A DNA stretch of 41,070 nucleotides, from positions 1 through 41,070 of the forward strand of contig JANXVU010000095.1 in assembly GCA_025351485.1 (NCBI GenBank), read 5' to 3'. Every line of letters begins with the position of its first letter. Positions within the stretch are counted from its first letter, which is position 1. The translations under genes and the position numbers were made by a program. The DNA is from Candidatus Eiseniibacteriota bacterium (GTDB lineage Bacteria > Eisenbacteria > RBG-16-71-46 > JACRLI01). Positions 9,283 through 17,385 of the stretch are shown here, in pieces. The notes under the pieces were generated by a model. The model ran no database searches and was not told the origin of the DNA. It worked only from the letters and a program-made list of their open reading frames with translations.

Positions 9283-11994
9283 GTGACCGAACGCAGGCCG
9301 GATCCCGACGAGCTGCTTCGTCGGGTGCAGGCCGAAGAGCTCCGCGAGCGGCGCGGCAAGCTCACCGTGTTCTTCGGGGCAGCCCCCGGCGTGGGCAAGA
9401 CCTACGCGATGCTCCGGGAGGCAATCCGCGAACAGGAACTGGGCTCGGACGTGCTGGTGGGGGTCCTGGAAACCCACGGGCGGGCCGAGACCGAGGCGCT
9501 GCTCCAGGGGCTCGCGTTGCTGCCCAGGCGACCGGTCGATCACCGCGGAGTCACGCTGAGCGAATTCGACCTGGACGGGGCGCTGGCCCGGCATCCCCGG
9601 CTGATCCTGGTGGACGAGCTGGCCCACACCAACGCCGAGGGCTCGCGGCACCCCAAGCGCTGGCAGGACGTGGCGGAGCTCCTGGACGCCGGGATCAACG
9701 TCCACACCACACTGAATGTCCAGCACCTCGAGAGCCTGAGCGAGATCATCGCCGTGGGCATGGGACTCGTGGTGCGCGAGACGGTTCCGGACTCCGTGCT
9801 GGAAATGGCCGACGAGGTTCGGCTGATCGACCTTCCGCCTGGCGAGCTTTTGGAGCGGCTCGCCGAAGGCCGGATCTATATCCCCGAGCAGGCGGAGCGG
9901 GCGCGCGACAACTTCTTCAGGAAGGAAAACCTGCACGCGCTCCGCGAGCTGGCCCTGCGCCAGACCGCCGAGCGCGTGGGCACCCAGGCCCGGCAATACC
10001 AGGAGCACCGCGGCCTCAAGCGGACCTGGACGGTCTCCGAGCGGCTCCTGGTGTGTCTCAGCGAGAGCCCCGATGCGGACAAGGTGCTGTGGGCCGCCTC
10101 CGGCCTGGTGATGCGCATGCACGTCCCCTGGGCGGTGCTGCACGTGGAGTCCCCGGGAAATGTGCGGCTTCCTGAGGCGCGCCGCCAGGAATTGGTGAAG
10201 AGGCTGCGGCATGCCGAACAGCTGGGGGCGGAGGTATCGACGGTGAGCGGGATGAACGCCGCCGACGAAATCCTGAAATTCGCTTCGGAGTGGGGGGCGA
10301 CGCGCATCGTGGTGGGTCCCCCCGGACGCCGCCTGCTGCCTTGGAGGATCACCGGTTCGGTGGTTGCCGATCTGATGGATCGCGCGGTCGAGCAGGACAT
10401 CTGGGTCACCCGGAACCCGCGCTCGCCCGCCCCCCGCAGGTTTAGGCTGGAGTTCCAGGCGCGCCGCGGACGCGGCACGCCGGCGCAGTACGTGGTTGCC
10501 GTCGCCACCATGGCCGCGGTCACCGCCATCACCTCGCTCCTGTTCGGCCGGGGTCGTGCGGCCGACGTCGTGATGCTCTACCTGCTGGGTGTGGCGCTGG
10601 TGGCCATGCGCTGCGGATACGGGCCATCCCTGCTGGCGGCATTGCTGGGCGTGCTGGCGTTCGACTTCTTCTTCGTCCCTCCTTACCTCAGCTTCGCGTT
10701 CTCCGACCTGGGCCATGTGATCACTTTCGGCATCCTGCTGTTCGTGGCGCTGGTGATCAGCAACCTGACCGACAGGATCCGCGCCCAGGTCGAGGCCTCC
10801 CGCGCGCGCGAAAAACGCATCGCCACCCAGTACGCGCTGAGCCGCGAACTCGCCCGCACCACCGGGCGGGACGGGCTCATCGCCGTCTCCATAGTCCACA
10901 TCGAGGACACATTCGACTGCCGGGCCATGCTCCTGCTTCCGGACGCGGTCGGCCGGCTGGCAGTGGCCGGGCCCTCCCGGTCCGAAGTGTTGCCGTCGCA
11001 CGACGAGGGCATCGTGCAATGGGTGTGGCAGAACCGGCGCGAGGCTGGACTGGCGACCGATACTCTTCCAGGGTCCGAAGGCCTCTACCTCGTGGTCTCA
11101 GGGACCCAGGGCGCGATGGGAGTGCTGTGCGTCATTCCGAAAGACCGCCACCAGTTCGAGGACACCGAGCAGCGGCGGCTCCTGGACACGTTCGTGTCGC
11201 TTACCGCCATTGCGCTCGAGCGCGCGCGCCTGGCGGAGGAGTCTCAGTTAACCCGCGGCGAGCTCGAAAAGGAAGGCCTGCGAAACACTCTGCTGGCCTC
11301 GATCTCCCACGACCTGCGCACACCCATCGCCGTGATCATGGGCGCGGCCAGCGCCCTGATGGACGACTCCGACCGGCTGGATGCGGGCGCCCGCATGGAC
11401 CTGGTCCAAACGGTCTACGGCCAGTCGGTCCGCCTGAACCGGCTGGTGAGGGACCTGCTGGACATGACCCGCCTGGAGTCGGGGGGCGTTCAATTGACCT
11501 TGGAATGGCACTCGGTGGAGGAAATCGTGGGAGCCTCGCTGAACCGGCTGGAAGACCTCCTGGGCTCGCGCGAGGTGCGCGTGGAGCTCGAGCCCGGCCT
11601 GCCGCTGATCCGCGTGGACGGCGTTCTGATCGGGCAACTGCTGGTCAACCTGCTGGAGAACGCGGTCAAGTATTCGCCGCGGGATGCGCCTATCGAGATC
11701 TCCGCCTCGAAACCGGGCGATGAGGTGTTGCTGGAGGTCGCCGACCGAGGTCCGGGAATTCCGGAAGCGGATCTGGACCGGGTGTTCGACAAGTTCTATC
11801 GTGGTTCGCAGGAGCGATTGCCGGAAGGCGTGGGACTGGGGCTCGCGATCTGCCGCGCCATCGCCGTGGCGCACGGAGGCCGGATGCTGGCCCTGAACCG
11901 CCCGGGTGGAGGGGCTTCGTTCCGTTGCGCAGTGCCCGCCGGGGAACTGTCCCCGGGGTTCGACCCTCCCGCTTCGGAAACCAGCGAGGAGTGA
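9283..11994 (+). CDS. kdpD: KdpD, K+/turgor sensor histidine kinase
   Basis: A 903-residue sensor. The order is: KdpD N-terminal domain with Walker A 'GAAPGVGKT' (32-40) and 'DELAHTN' (about 110); universal-stress-like domain (about 250-380); four membrane spans (about 400-500, 'AALLGVLAFDFFFVPPYL' and neighbours); GAF-like region; HisKA with H676 in 'ISHDLRTP'; and HATPase_c with 'NLLENAVKYSP', 'DRGPGIP' and 'GVGLGLAICRAIA'. It autophosphorylates and signals to KdpE. GTG 9283 is preceded by AGGAGG. The TGA overlaps the kdpE ATG (TGATG). Length is full, and no broken motif is seen. Confidence 0.97.
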   Translation: MTERRPDPDELLRRVQAEELRERRGKLTVFFGAAPGVGKTYAMLREAIREQELGSDVLVGVLETHGRAETEALLQGLALLPRRPVDHRGVTLSEFDLDGALARHPRLILVDELAHTNAEGSRHPKRWQDVAELLDAGINVHTTLNVQHLESLSEIIAVGMGLVVRETVPDSVLEMADEVRLIDLPPGELLERLAEGRIYIPEQAERARDNFFRKENLHALRELALRQTAERVGTQARQYQEHRGLKRTWTVSERLLVCLSESPDADKVLWAASGLVMRMHVPWAVLHVESPGNVRLPEARRQELVKRLRHAEQLGAEVSTVSGMNAADEILKFASEWGATRIVVGPPGRRLLPWRITGSVVADLMDRAVEQDIWVTRNPRSPAPRRFRLEFQARRGRGTPAQYVVAVATMAAVTAITSLLFGRGRAADVVMLYLLGVALVAMRCGYGPSLLAALLGVLAFDFFFVPPYLSFAFSDLGHVITFGILLFVALVISNLTDRIRAQVEASRAREKRIATQYALSRELARTTGRDGLIAVSIVHIEDTFDCRAMLLLPDAVGRLAVAGPSRSEVLPSHDEGIVQWVWQNRREAGLATDTLPGSEGLYLVVSGTQGAMGVLCVIPKDRHQFEDTEQRRLLDTFVSLTAIALERARLAEESQLTRGELEKEGLRNTLLASISHDLRTPIAVIMGAASALMDDSDRLDAGARMDLVQTVYGQSVRLNRLVRDLLDMTRLESGGVQLTLEWHSVEEIVGASLNRLEDLLGSREVRVELEPGLPLIRVDGVLIGQLLVNLLENAVKYSPRDAPIEISASKPGDEVLLEVADRGPGIPEADLDRVFDKFYRGSQERLPEGVGLGLAICRAIAVAHGGRMLALNRPGGGASFRCAVPAGELSPGFDPPASETSEE

Positions 11995-12710
11995 TGCCCA
12001 AGTCCCCTGAGGAAGCGGCCCACGAGCCCCTGGTTCTCATCGTTGAGGACGAGCTCCCGATGATGCGCTTTTTGCGCACCTCGCTCCAGAGCCACGGCTA
12101 TCGGGTTGGTGAGGCCCGCACAGGTAGCGAGGCCATCGCCCTGGCCGGCACGCAGATTCCCGATCTCATTATCCTGGATCTGGGTCTGCCGGACATGGAT
12201 GGGCTGGCGGTGACGCGGCGCCTCCGGGAGTGGAGCGCCACGCCGATCATCGTCGTGTCCGCGCGTGGTCAGGAGCGGGACAAGATTGCCGCGCTGGACG
12301 CGGGCGCGGACGACTACCTGACCAAGCCCTTCAGCGTCCCAGAACTCCTGGCTCGTCTGAGGGTGGCGCTCCGGCACCGGGACAAGACCGGTGCGGACAA
12401 GCCGGAGCCCGTATTCGAATCCGGCCGGCTCCGGGTGGACATTGCACACCGCCAGGTCTGGGTGGACGGCGCCGAGATCCGGCTGACGCCGATCGAATAC
12501 CGGCTGTTGCTCACCCTGGTTCACTTCGCGGGCCGGGTGCTCACGCACCGGCAGCTGCTGCGGGAAGGCTGGGGGCCGGCGTACGAGGGCCAGTCGCAAT
12601 ACCTGCGTATATACATGGCACGCCTCCGACACAAGATCGAGGCGGATCCCTCGCGCCCCCGCCTGCTGCTGACCGAGCCCGGAGTGGGCTACCGCCTGCG
12701 GGATTCCTGA
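11994..12710 (+). CDS. kdpE: KdpE, response regulator
   Basis: A 238-residue OmpR/PhoB-type regulator. In the receiver domain (residues about 13-125) the acidic pocket is E18/D19, the phosphoacceptor is D62 in 'IILDLGLPDMDG', and K111 is in 'LTKPF'. The winged-helix DNA-binding domain (about 140-236) has 'IRLTPIEYRLLLTLV' and the end 'LLTEPGVGYRLRD'. It activates kdpFABC when phosphorylated by KdpD. The ATG overlaps the kdpD stop by one base and GAGGAG lies just upstream inside kdpD. A candidate target site is the T-rich box at 2885-2893. Confidence 0.97.
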   Translation: MPKSPEEAAHEPLVLIVEDELPMMRFLRTSLQSHGYRVGEARTGSEAIALAGTQIPDLIILDLGLPDMDGLAVTRRLREWSATPIIVVSARGQERDKIAALDAGADDYLTKPFSVPELLARLRVALRHRDKTGADKPEPVFESGRLRVDIAHRQVWVDGAEIRLTPIEYRLLLTLVHFAGRVLTHRQLLREGWGPAYEGQSQYLRIYMARLRHKIEADPSRPRLLLTEPGVGYRLRDS

Positions 12711-12762
12711 GCGGCCGTGCCGCCCCGACCCGGGTGCGTGGTTCCGGTCCCGAAGTCCCGCC

Positions 12763-12791
12763 TTGCGGTGCGGAGTGGGCGAGGCTAGAAT
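12763..12791 (+). promoter_or_regulatory. Promoter of the beta-sandwich protein gene
   Basis: TTGCGG (12763-12768), 17-bp spacer, TAGAAT (12786-12791). It separates the next gene from the kdp operon and gives a leader of about 90 nt before ATG 12888. It is one of the two clearest sigma70-like promoters in the window and resembles the one at 31240-31267. Confidence 0.65.
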
Positions 12792-12887
12792 TATTCAAAG
12801 AAAGCGGCGCCACGAGGGCTTCCGCCAGGCATTTCCCGGTGGGGCCGCCCGCGCCCGCATTTCCTTCCCCTGAACTGGAGCCGTGAC

Positions 12888-13436
12888 ATGAGCACCATCA
12901 ATCCTTGGGATTCCGGCCCCGGCGCGGGCGGCAAGCTGAACCCGGTCACGGGGGGCAAGGAGCCCGCGGGTCCGGTCAAGCCGGGCTTTCTGCAGGTGAG
13001 AGTGAAGACGGTCAAGCCCAACAATAAGTCCGAGCCGGTCTCGGGCGCGAACGTGGACCTCAAGCCCGCCGCCCCCGGTGGCGCGCCGCGAACCAACGCC
13101 GAGGGCATGTCCGAGGTCCCCAATCTCAAGCCCGGCATGTACCAGGTCACGGTCAAGGCCCAGGGGTATGAGCCGGCCCAGGCCAACGGGGTGGTGGTGA
13201 GCGAAAAGACCTCCCTGGTAGACGTCAAGCTCCGCACCCAGTGGATCGAAGTCGTGGTGGTGGGGGACAAGGGCGAGCCCATTCCGAACGTGAAGTACGT
13301 GATCACCCTGGGTGACGGAAAACCGGTGGAAGGCAAGACGGACGCGGACGGCAAGCTCTACATGGAAGAACTGCCCCCGGGCAACTGCAAGCTCTCGTTC
13401 CCGGACCTGGACGACGATGCCTGGGCGCCCGCCTGA
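12888..13436 (+). CDS. Two-domain carboxypeptidase-regulatory-like protein
   Basis: A 182-residue protein without a signal peptide. A Gly/Pro-rich head (1-34) is followed by two Ig-like beta-sandwich modules. Module 1 (about 35-115) has 'GANVDLKPAAPGG', 'TNAEGMSEVPNLKPGMYQV' and 'AQGYEPA', the carboxypeptidase-regulatory pattern. Module 2 (about 119-180) has 'GEPIPNVKYVITLGDG', 'GKTDADGKLYMEELPPG' and the end 'CKLSFPDLDDDAW'. Module 2 closely resembles, from memory, the small domains attached to VgrG/PAAR and related spike proteins of type VI or phage-like injection systems, where the 'FP-x-L-D-x-x-x-W' ending recurs. No secretion-system gene is nearby, so the role is open. GGAG lies 8 nt before the ATG. 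Confidence 0.7.
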   Translation: MSTINPWDSGPGAGGKLNPVTGGKEPAGPVKPGFLQVRVKTVKPNNKSEPVSGANVDLKPAAPGGAPRTNAEGMSEVPNLKPGMYQVTVKAQGYEPAQANGVVVSEKTSLVDVKLRTQWIEVVVVGDKGEPIPNVKYVITLGDGKPVEGKTDADGKLYMEELPPGNCKLSFPDLDDDAWAPA

Positions 13437-13475
13437 GAAAACGAATTGCTGGATGACAGGTTCGTGCATGTCCAC

Positions 13476-13504
13476 CGGCCTCCGGCGCCCTGCTCCGGAG
13501 GCCG
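13476..13504 (+). terminator. GC-rich hairpin after the beta-sandwich gene
   Basis: CGGCCTCCGG and CCGGAGGCCG form a perfect 10-bp stem with a 9-nt loop, 40 bp after the stop codon. Only a short TTT follows at 13509, so it may be a weak terminator or an RNA-stabilising hairpin. Confidence 0.45.
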
Positions 13505-13565
13505 CGGCTTTGGGGTGGCGAAATACCTGCGGACGGCCCTGTTCCATCCAATGGCTGGTCCACGG

Positions 13566-13594
13566 TTTTCCCGGGCGCGATTTCGTGCGATCAT
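13566..13594 (+). promoter_or_regulatory. Weak candidate promoter of the CoA-transferase gene
   Basis: TTTTCC (13566-13571), 17-bp spacer ending in TGC, GATCAT (13589-13594). It matches consensus only partly and is offered because the stretch between the hairpin and ATG 13684 shows nothing better. Confidence 0.25.
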
Positions 13595-13683
13595 GTGGAC
13601 GGCCACGATCTCATGCGTCGAACTTTCGCCCGGAGCGGCGGTGCCGGTTCCGGAAACTCCGTGATCTTTCCCAGAGTGGAGCC

Positions 13684-14964
13684 ATGATCCCGAACTTCGT
13701 ATCCGCCGAAGAGGCGGTCGGCGTTGTCCGATCCGGACAGCGCGTCTTTGTCCACAGCGTCGCCGCCGCCCCCCAACGCCTGGTCGCCGCCCTTACCGCC
13801 CGCGCACCTGAACTTCGAAACGTCGAGATCGTCCACGTCCACACCGAGGGACCGGCTCCGTACGCCGATCCGGGCATGGAGCAGAGCTTTCGGGCCAACG
13901 CGTTCTTTATCGGACCGAACGTCCGCAAGGCGATCCAGGATGGACGCGCCGACTTCACGCCGGTATTCCTGAGCGAGGTGCCCGCGTTGTTCCGCAGGCG
14001 GATCCTGCCGATCGACGTGGCGCTGGTGCAGGTTTCCCCGCCGGACCGCCACGGCTTCTGCTCACTCGGGATCTCCGTGGATGTCACCCGGGCGGCGGTG
14101 CAGATGGCCGCCCACGTGGTGGCCCAGGTGAATCCCCGCATGCCGCGCACCCACGGGGATGGCCTGATCCACGCCTCGAACCTCCATGCGATGGTCGAAG
14201 TGGACGAGCCGCTCCCCGAGAACACGCCCGCGAAACTTACCGACCTGGAGCATTCCATAGGCCGCCACGTGGCGGGACTGGTGGAGGACGGAGCCACGCT
14301 CCAGATGGGGATAGGCGCCATTCCCGACGCCGTGCTGAGTTCCCTCGGAGGACATCGCCGGCTCGGCGTCCACACCGAAATGTTCTCGGACGGGCTGATC
14401 GCGCTGGTGGAAAAGGGCGTGGTGACCGGCGAGGAAAAGCGGGTGAGGCCCGGCAAGATCGTGGCCGGGTTCGTGATGGGCACCCGAAAAGTCTATGACT
14501 TCGTGGACGACAATCCGCTGGTCGCGATGCTGGATATTGCCTTTGTCAACGACACCGCCGTGATTCGTCGAAACCCTCGAGTGACCGCCATCAACAGCGC
14601 GATCGAAGTGGACCTGACCGGCCAGGTGTGCGCCGATTCCATCGGGGAGCGGATGTATTCGGGCGTGGGGGGGCAGATGGATTTCATCCGGGGAGCCTCG
14701 CTTTCCGAGGGTGGAAAGCCGATCCTGGCGCTGCCTTCCGTGACTTCGCGCGGCGAGACCCGCATCGTTCCCCTGCTCAAGCCTGGCGCCGGCGTGGTGA
14801 CCACGCGGGCGCACGTTCGCTTCGTGGTGACCGAGTACGGGGTGGCCGACCTCTATGGCCGGTCGCTGCGGGCGCGCGCCCGGGCGCTGATCGAGATCGC
14901 CCACCCCTCGCACCGGGAAGCGCTGTCCGCAGAGGCGCACCGGCGGTTTGGCGGCCAGGGTTGA
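13684..14964 (+). CDS. Acetyl-CoA hydrolase / 4-hydroxybutyrate CoA-transferase family protein
   Basis: A 426-residue family I CoA-transferase. These enzymes move CoA between an acyl-CoA and a free acid (acetate, butyrate, 4-hydroxybutyrate or succinate) through a glutamyl-CoA intermediate. The likely catalytic glutamate is E232 in 'LGVHTEMFSDGL'. Other family features are 'LQMGIGAIPDAVLSSL' (206-221), 'SGVGGQMDFIRGA', and near the C-terminus 'VRFVVTEYGVADLYGRS'. Length matches the AbfT/Cat2 group (about 430). ATG 13684 follows GTGGAG; the frame is open further upstream, but that part has low-complexity Arg-rich sequence. A DUF3224 gene follows after 19 bp. The exact substrate cannot be told from sequence. 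Confidence 0.9.
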   Translation: MIPNFVSAEEAVGVVRSGQRVFVHSVAAAPQRLVAALTARAPELRNVEIVHVHTEGPAPYADPGMEQSFRANAFFIGPNVRKAIQDGRADFTPVFLSEVPALFRRRILPIDVALVQVSPPDRHGFCSLGISVDVTRAAVQMAAHVVAQVNPRMPRTHGDGLIHASNLHAMVEVDEPLPENTPAKLTDLEHSIGRHVAGLVEDGATLQMGIGAIPDAVLSSLGGHRRLGVHTEMFSDGLIALVEKGVVTGEEKRVRPGKIVAGFVMGTRKVYDFVDDNPLVAMLDIAFVNDTAVIRRNPRVTAINSAIEVDLTGQVCADSIGERMYSGVGGQMDFIRGASLSEGGKPILALPSVTSRGETRIVPLLKPGAGVVTTRAHVRFVVTEYGVADLYGRSLRARARALIEIAHPSHREALSAEAHRRFGGQG

Positions 14965-14983
14965 CGGGCCCGCGGAGACCCAA

Positions 14984-15445
14984 ATGACAACTCGCGCGAT
15001 CGGACCTTTTGAAGTGAAGCTCACTCCCCAGGGGCCGGAAGAAGAGGGCGGAGGATCGGCGATCGGAAGGATGCTGCTGCACAAGACGTTCCACGGCGAC
15101 CTCGACGCGGTGAGCCGGGGCCAGATGCTGGCCGCCGGCACCAGCGTCAAGGGATCGGCCGGCTACGTGGCCATCGAACGGGTGGAGGGGAGCCTGCATG
15201 GGCGGCCGGGGACGTTCGTGCTGCAGCACCGGGGCGTCATGACTCGCGGGACGCCCGAGCTCTCGGTGACCGTGGTTCCGGATTCCGGTACGGGCGAGCT
15301 GGAAGGCCTGGATGGCCGGATGGAGATCGTCATCGAGGGCGGCCGGCATTCCTACGTGTTCGACTACTCGATCCAGCCCCCGAAGGCTAGGGGCGGGGCC
15401 GAAACTCATTTCTTCTTCGCTTCCAGCACCGCCCATCGTTCGTAG
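14984..15445 (+). CDS. DUF3224 domain-containing protein
   Basis: A 153-residue cytosolic protein recognised as DUF3224 by 'FEVKLTPQ', 'GRMLLHKTFHGDL', 'GTSVKGSAGYVAIERVEG', 'GTFVLQHRGVM', 'LSVTVVPDSGTGEL' and 'GGRHSYVFDYSI'. The family forms small beta-barrels similar to allene-oxide-cyclase-like folds; its biochemical role is not established. ATG 14984 is chosen because GGAGA precedes it and the conserved 'MTTRAIGPFEVKL' start follows. The last 13 codons overlap the end of the convergent ABC-F gene, giving an unusual tail ('ETHFFFASSTAHRS') beyond where the family normally stops. Confidence 0.88.
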   Translation: MTTRAIGPFEVKLTPQGPEEEGGGSAIGRMLLHKTFHGDLDAVSRGQMLAAGTSVKGSAGYVAIERVEGSLHGRPGTFVLQHRGVMTRGTPELSVTVVPDSGTGELEGLDGRMEIVIEGGRHSYVFDYSIQPPKARGGAETHFFFASSTAHRS

Positions 15446-17241
15446 AGGGCCTCGACTTCCGCGTGGGCCTCGTCCAGTTGCCTGCAGATCTCCTGGAGCC
15501 TCTCGTGATCCGCCGCCACGGCCGGTTCCCGCATCTGCGCCTCCAGCTTCTCGGCCCGGGCTTCCGTTTCGTGGATCCTGGACTCCATCCCATCCCACTC
15601 GCGCTGCTCCATGTAGCTGAGGCGTCCCGGCCGGCCTTCGGCCGCGGATGAGCGCGATGCGGTGGCCGGGCGCGCGGCCTGTGCCGCCCGGGCGGCTTCG
15701 GCGGCATCCGCCTCCAGGGAAGCCAGCCACTGCGAAACTCCCGCAACCAGCTTCGTCGCGCCCTTTCCGTCCAGCCCCAGCACCTGGGTCGCCAGCCGGT
15801 CCAGCATGAACCGGTCGTGGGTCACGAGCAGCACCGAGCCGGGAAACTCCTTCAGGCTCTCTTCCAGCACTTCCAGCGACGGGATGTCCAGATCGTTGGT
15901 GGGCTCGTCCAGAATTAACACGTCTGCGGGACGGCGCATGAGGTCCGCAATCAGGATCCGCGCCTGCTCGCCTCCCGAGAGCTCGCTCACCGGAACATCC
16001 AGCTGGTCGGGGCGAAACAGGAACTGTCGGGCCCACGAAGCCACATGCACCGCCTGGCCCCGGTACACGATGGAATCGCCCTCGGGGCACAGCGCCTTGC
16101 GGAGCCGCTGGGTCCGGTCGAGCTCGGCGCGGCTCTGGCTGAAGCTGGCCACCCGCAGGCCGGTCGCCCGCTTGACCGTGCCGGCGTCGGGATCCAGCTC
16201 CCCGGTCAGGACCCGGATGAGTGTCGTCTTGCCGCTCCCGTTGGGGCCCACCAGTCCCAGGCACGAGCCCGGCCTCAGGGTCAGGTCCACGCCCGAAAAG
16301 AGCAGGCGCCCGCCCAGCGACCTGGCGATTCCCTCGGTTACCAGCAGGTCCTTCGTCTTCCGCCCGGTGGCGTCGAAGTCGATCCCGGCCTTTCGTTCCG
16401 GCGTGTTGCGTCGCTTGAGCTCGGCCAGCTCGCCCATTCGGCGCGTGGCATCCTCGATGCGCCCCTTGGCCTTGGTGCGCCGGGCGCGCGCTCCCCGCAG
16501 CAGCCACGCCACGTCCTGCCGGACCCGTCCCGCCAGGTTCTGCTCCTGGCTGGCCTGGGCCTCCAGGTGCGCGGCGCGCGCCTCCAGGAAATCGCTGTAA
16601 GGCCCGGCCACGTCGAACATGCCGCCCTGGTAGGCGGCGTTCAGCTCCACGATCCGGTCGGCCACCTCTTCCAGGAAGTACCGGTCGTGGGTGACCACCA
16701 CCACGCTGAACGACGCGGCGTCCAGCAGGTCCTCCAGCCACAGGATTCCTTCGAGATCGAGATGATTGGTAGGTTCGTCCAGGAGCAGCAGATCCGGCTC
16801 GCGGGCCAGCTCCCGCGCGATGGATAATCTCTTGCGCCAGCCGCCCGAGAGCTCGGACGCCGGCTGGTCGAAGCTCAGGAATCCCACCTTGCCCAGGGCG
16901 ATGATGGCGCGGGTCTCTCGCTCGTGCAGATCGTCGTCGTCGTGGGAGGATGAGCCGGATAGCCGCAGGGCCTCGGCGACGAAACTGAGCGGCGTGGCTT
17001 CGGTGGGGAAGTCGTCCGTCTGGGGGACATAGCCCACCCGGACGCTCTTTCGCCGGATGACCTGGCCGTCGTCCGGGTCTTCCATTCCGGCCAGGATCCG
17101 CAGCAGGGTGGATTTTCCGGAGCCGTTGGGGCCGATGAGCCCCAGCCGCTCACCGTCGGAAAGGCCGAGGGACACGTCCTGGAACAGGGGCCTGGGGCCG
17201 AAGGACTTGGTCAGGGACTGGCAACTGAGCAGGATGGGCAT
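15406..17241 (-). CDS. ABC-F family ATPase (Uup-like)
   Basis: A 611-residue soluble protein with two ATP-binding cassettes and no membrane spans, as in ABC-F ribosome-associated ATPases. Cassette 1: Walker A 'GPNGSGKST' (37-45), signature 'LSGGWRKR', Walker B 'LLLLDEPTNHLD'. Cassette 2: 'GPNGSGKTT', 'LSGGEQAR', 'VLILDEPTNDLD'. The linker between them is charged and helical, and the C-terminus is a coiled coil rich in Glu/Arg/Ala (about 540-611), the feature that separates Uup from the shorter EttA group. The start lies 8 nt after a TGC-TATTCT -10 element, with no Shine-Dalgarno, which suggests a leaderless message. Its 3' end overlaps the DUF3224 gene by 40 bp. Confidence 0.93.
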   Translation of the reverse strand: MPILLSCQSLTKSFGPRPLFQDVSLGLSDGERLGLIGPNGSGKSTLLRILAGMEDPDDGQVIRRKSVRVGYVPQTDDFPTEATPLSFVAEALRLSGSSSHDDDDLHERETRAIIALGKVGFLSFDQPASELSGGWRKRLSIARELAREPDLLLLDEPTNHLDLEGILWLEDLLDAASFSVVVVTHDRYFLEEVADRIVELNAAYQGGMFDVAGPYSDFLEARAAHLEAQASQEQNLAGRVRQDVAWLLRGARARRTKAKGRIEDATRRMGELAELKRRNTPERKAGIDFDATGRKTKDLLVTEGIARSLGGRLLFSGVDLTLRPGSCLGLVGPNGSGKTTLIRVLTGELDPDAGTVKRATGLRVASFSQSRAELDRTQRLRKALCPEGDSIVYRGQAVHVASWARQFLFRPDQLDVPVSELSGGEQARILIADLMRRPADVLILDEPTNDLDIPSLEVLEESLKEFPGSVLLVTHDRFMLDRLATQVLGLDGKGATKLVAGVSQWLASLEADAAEAARAAQAARPATASRSSAAEGRPGRLSYMEQREWDGMESRIHETEARAEKLEAQMREPAVAADHERLQEICRQLDEAHAEVEALYERWAVLEAKKK

Positions 17242-17249
17242 TGGAGGGG

Positions 17250-17258
17250 AGAATAGCA
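17250..17258 (-). promoter_or_regulatory. Extended -10 element of the ABC-F gene, leaderless layout
   Basis: On the reverse strand TGC-TATTCT ends 8 nt before ATG 17241, and the intervening bases are pyrimidine-rich without a Shine-Dalgarno. Transcription starting 6-7 nt after the -10 would begin one or two bases before the ATG. No convincing -35 is seen. Confidence 0.4.
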
Positions 17259-17300
17259 GGCCGGGGCGTTTCCGGCCCTCCCGATTCGCGTCCGGGGGGA

Positions 17301-17306
17301 TACAAT
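17301..17306 (+). promoter_or_regulatory. -10 element of the deoxynucleoside-kinase-like gene
   Basis: TACAAT lies about 80 bp before the preferred TTG start at 17386. A start point near 17313 would exclude the GTG at 17311 as the start codon. No clear -35 is present. Confidence 0.4.
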
Positions 17307-17385
17307 CCTCGTGTTCCGGATGGGGCCCGGTGATAGGATCGGGATCCTGTGGAAAACCGAGGATGATTCACGAGAGGGGAACATT

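Noticed and set aside
14777-16741. 654-residue reverse-strand frame overlapping the ABC-F and CoA-transferase genes
   Set aside because: It is in a different phase from the ABC-F gene, reads Gly/Arg/Ala-rich and overlaps two certain genes.
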